Assembly (NCBI RefSeq): GCF_018691265.1
Contig: NW_024881316.1
Coordinates: forward strand, 27,133,819-27,197,818
Reading direction: 5' to 3'
DNA from: Tyto alba
Taxonomy: Eukaryota; Chordata; Aves; Strigiformes; Tytonidae
Length of the DNA: 64,000 bases
The notes beneath the pieces are model-generated. The model was given only the letters and a program-made list of their open reading frames with translations. It ran no database searches and was not told where the DNA came from. A program made the position numbers and the translations under genes. Below, in pieces: positions 1 to 64,000 of the stretch (positions are counted from its first letter, which is position 1; every line of letters starts with the position of its first letter).

Positions 1-3000
1 TTGCCCCTCCTCTGGGTGGGTACTTGAACTCATTAGGCTAATTAAGCAGTCTGCTTCTAGAGTTCTCTTGGATTTGGTGCATGTGTAGTTTGTACCTTCA
101 GAGTCTTCTGAAAATGGGTCAGTGGGCTTAGAGATCATTGGGGAGTTACTCCTCCCTCCTTGCAGGCATGAGCGGTGTCTGGCCTTTCTTCTTAGCACAT
201 GTGTTGTAGAAATGGCTTCTCTGTTGACACTTTATGGAGTCACAAAAAATAGGGAAGTTCAGCCTCAGAAAAGTGTGGTCCCACCTCTGTGGGTCGCTTC
301 TCTACTTAGCACATCTTCCCATCATAGCCCGAGTGTGTCCATAGAGACCCTTTCCTTTACCAAACTTCTTTAGATGTTTGAGACATTAACTGTGTCACAC
401 ACAGTGAATAAAATCCCCTTGAGAGGTGTTGGGAGGCTGTTTCTTCCTAAACTGATGGTATCATTACTGTTATGAGAAGAACTGGAAGCAGTTTTGTCAT
501 TGTATGTTGCCTACTACTTCCCTTTACAACATGGTTTTCTTTTGCTTATAACGCTGCCAATAACTCTGAAATTCCTTTCAAAGACAATTAGACATTGTAA
601 TCTTAAAAAAATATTGTCTAAGGAAGTACTCAGAGTACTACACCCATGAGTACTTTAGCTTTTTGGATTCATATGAAAGTCAGCCTCTTTCATCTTGCAC
701 AATTCATGACACACAGGTATTTCCCTATCTCTTTATTGGGTAACCAGTTGGATCACACTTTAGCCAAATATTTTCTGAAAGATCTTTTCACTTGCTGGTT
801 ATTGAAAGTTATCAAGAAATATGGTGTCAGATTAGATCTTTGTGAGTAGCAGCACAACAAAAATTGCAAGACTAGGCCTCTTTACTAAAAGTATGAACTG
901 TATTAACAATGACCAAAACATAGGCTTAGTTATATAGCTGAGTACTCAGACTGGATTTTTTTTTTGCCCAAGTACTATCGGTGCTACTATTATTTCTCTG
1001 AGTTATGTATTTTCTGTGGTGAGATAGAAGTTTCCAGGGTCTAAAAAAGGTACTGTGTTAAAAACTGGAGTATACATTTGAGAGTTATATTACATTAAGT
1101 GGGTTGATCTCTTTGCAAAGCAGGCAAATGTGTAATTTCTTAGCAAGAACTGATTTCAGACATGCCAAGTACATTTATTTTCCCATGTGACATTTAGTGT
1201 GTGTGTGGATACACATGCATGCTTGTGCATGCATGCATAGGGCAGTTATTTATATTAGGATGGAAGAAGCAATTCGCAATTCACCATTTAGATGATATAA
1301 AAAGAATAGTAACATTTACTTGAAATGTGTTGGCTACTGCTTAAGTAAACAGTATTAAATTGATTGCGTAAAAGCCTAGCTGTGATTGAAAACTGTAATG
1401 CTAAAGTTATCTACTTTGTTGTTTGGTTTGTTTTTCATGTTTTTTTGTTTTGGTTTGGTTTTTATTTGTTTGGTTTGTTTGTTTGTTTTTTTTTTTTTTT
1501 TAAATATGCTTTTAAGTGCTAGCTACTGTGTGAATCTGTCTGTTGCAGTGTTGATCAGTCAACAGGTCAATGATATCTAGTAACTATAATGGAACAGTGG
1601 CAGAACTAGATGCAGAGATTAAGATCTCAGTGTACAAGATCTTTAGTTTCTGGAAGTTTCTATAAAAAACAGGATCCTGTCAAGAGTAATGAGGTCTAAA
1701 GAGGAACTGACTGACTAGGGTATGATTTTGTTGAAAAGGGAAACTGAACAGAATTATCCTTCATTATCAGAGTTTTTATGAGAGACCTAAATTTTATGTT
1801 GTTGAAATCTGTGGTATATAATTTCTTCAGGAAACTGCAGAAAGTTTAAAGTAATAGTATTTTTTAAAATTTAATAGTTTTTTATAGAAGAATTATGTTA
1901 ACTGACTTAGTATAACCCTGGAAATTGCTTTATTTATTGAAACTTGATCATCTGTAACAGTTTAAAAATGCAACAGCTGGGCTAGAATAAAGTTGAACCT
2001 GTGCACATAGTAAGACTTTATTCAGATGTTTATTGTTTCATCTTCAAATGATGCAAATGAGATGGTGCAGAAAGGACTCAGGTGGTTTAAGTAGATTTAT
2101 TTACACAATTTAAGGGCAAGATATCAAAGTCTGTATACAGGAAGGTGTCCTGTTTAATTCTCAAAGATCAGGTACTGTTGAAAATACTGTTTCATAGTTG
2201 AACTCCATGATAAAATAAAAAGAAACACATTTAAATTATTTTTCACATGCTTTTTCAATTAAAAAAAAAAAACAAAAAAACAAACAAACAAAAAAACACA
2301 AAGTAATACCTATGTGTAGGATATTTAATTGAATATGATAAGCATCACCAGCACAGTGTTGCAAATTTGTGTGTGTGTGTATATATACATTATGGCTTTA
2401 TATTGTCAGTATCTATGCTTTTCTATATTTTTCTATATTTTTTTAATGTCTTATCATGTGGAAAGCCAGAGCTTAACCATAGTAAGTATATTTTGTAAGT
2501 GTCATTTAAGCATAACTAACACACCTAATATACATAATGGGAAAGATCTACTTCCAACAATGTTTTCTCTATTGCCATAAGAAAATCTGATTAAAACTAC
2601 TCCAGCAAAGCAACTCAAGAACTTTGGAACAGGAAGGCTTCAGAACTCCAGAGTGTTCTGAAGCAGTATATCAAATTCAATTTTTTTTGACCCCACTACA
2701 TTTTGAAGATTTCAGGGAAATATCATGAGTTCACTACATTTTTTAGGGTCTAATGTATGTCAGATGGGTGTCAAAATACATATATATGTGTATATAATTA
2801 TTTATATTACAACTTTCAACATAAGGTATAAAGTAGATTCTGAAAATTTTCTTAAAAAAATATTTTTCTTCTGGAAGTTAACAATTCTGAATAAATATAT
2901 CCTATATTTTATTTTTTTCTTTTTTTTTTTTTAATATAAATATAAACCACAAATTCATCAGGAAAAAAACCCAAACTAAATAGCTTCAACCTGCAAGTGC

Positions 3001-3057
3001 TTTCTTGGAAGAGTATCTTTGAGTTGGATGCTAGCCTATCTATTTTTCTTTTAACAG
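1..3057. other. Intron upstream of sushi 1 (3' part)
   Basis: AT-rich sequence without a recognisable exon. It contains homopolymer and simple tracts: a T run near 1487-1501, an A-rich AAAC tract at about 2260-2300, a short GT/AT repeat at 2368-2388 and a T run near 2910-2932 that lies before the acceptor. A GCATGCATG alternation occurs at about 1217-1238. No interspersed repeat was identified. Confidence 0.7.

Positions 3058-64000
<60,943 letters not shown>

Noticed and set aside
1217..1238. Alternating gcatgcatg sequence considered as a Z-DNA or regulatory site
   Set aside because: Too short and common in AT-rich introns to support a functional claim.

Overview
This is vertebrate nuclear DNA, almost certainly from a bird. 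It is AT-rich and made mostly of introns. It carries several CR1 LINE fragments, including a long one with recognisable reverse-transcriptase coding sequence, and LTRs of types I recognise from avian endogenous retroviruses. There are no bacterial-style genes. Most open reading frames in the window are chance or repeat-derived.

The window holds one gene on the + strand: the 3' part of a CUB and Sushi multiple domains (CSMD) gene. I reconstructed sixteen consecutive coding exons (3058-60234, 2332 coding nt, about 777 residues). All have AG/GT boundaries and matching phases. They encode ten sushi (CCP) domains, a 15-residue linker microexon, a membrane-proximal ectodomain stretch over three exons, and one exon with the transmembrane helix. 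The last exon ends in phase 2 just after the helix. No cytoplasmic-tail exon was recognised in the remaining 3.8 kb, so the tail lies beyond the window, as do the CUB domains and earlier sushi domains upstream. By comparison with my recollection of the three paralogs, CSMD3 fits best. CSMD1 is the main alternative.

Layout: 1-3057 is upstream intron. Sushi 1 is at 3058. An 18.7-kb intron follows and holds most of the repeats: two CR1 copies, one complete LTR plus a fragment, an ATTTT microsatellite and a possible MIR-like SINE. Sushi 2 to 10 lie between 21.9 and 44.3 kb, with an ERVL-type LTR, a third CR1 and a truncated LTR in the introns. The linker microexon is at 46.0 kb, the juxtamembrane exons at 50.2-52.3 kb, a 7.8-kb intron carries two more LTR insertions, and the transmembrane exon is at 60.1 kb.

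The exons build one type I membrane protein whose extracellular stalk is a string of sushi modules. Every complete sushi exon is symmetric (phase 1-1), so the array is modular at the exon level. I saw no sign of a previously undescribed system. The points most worth checking are the microexon, the split sushi 9, an LTR 70 bp behind a splice donor, and the structure of the LTR families.
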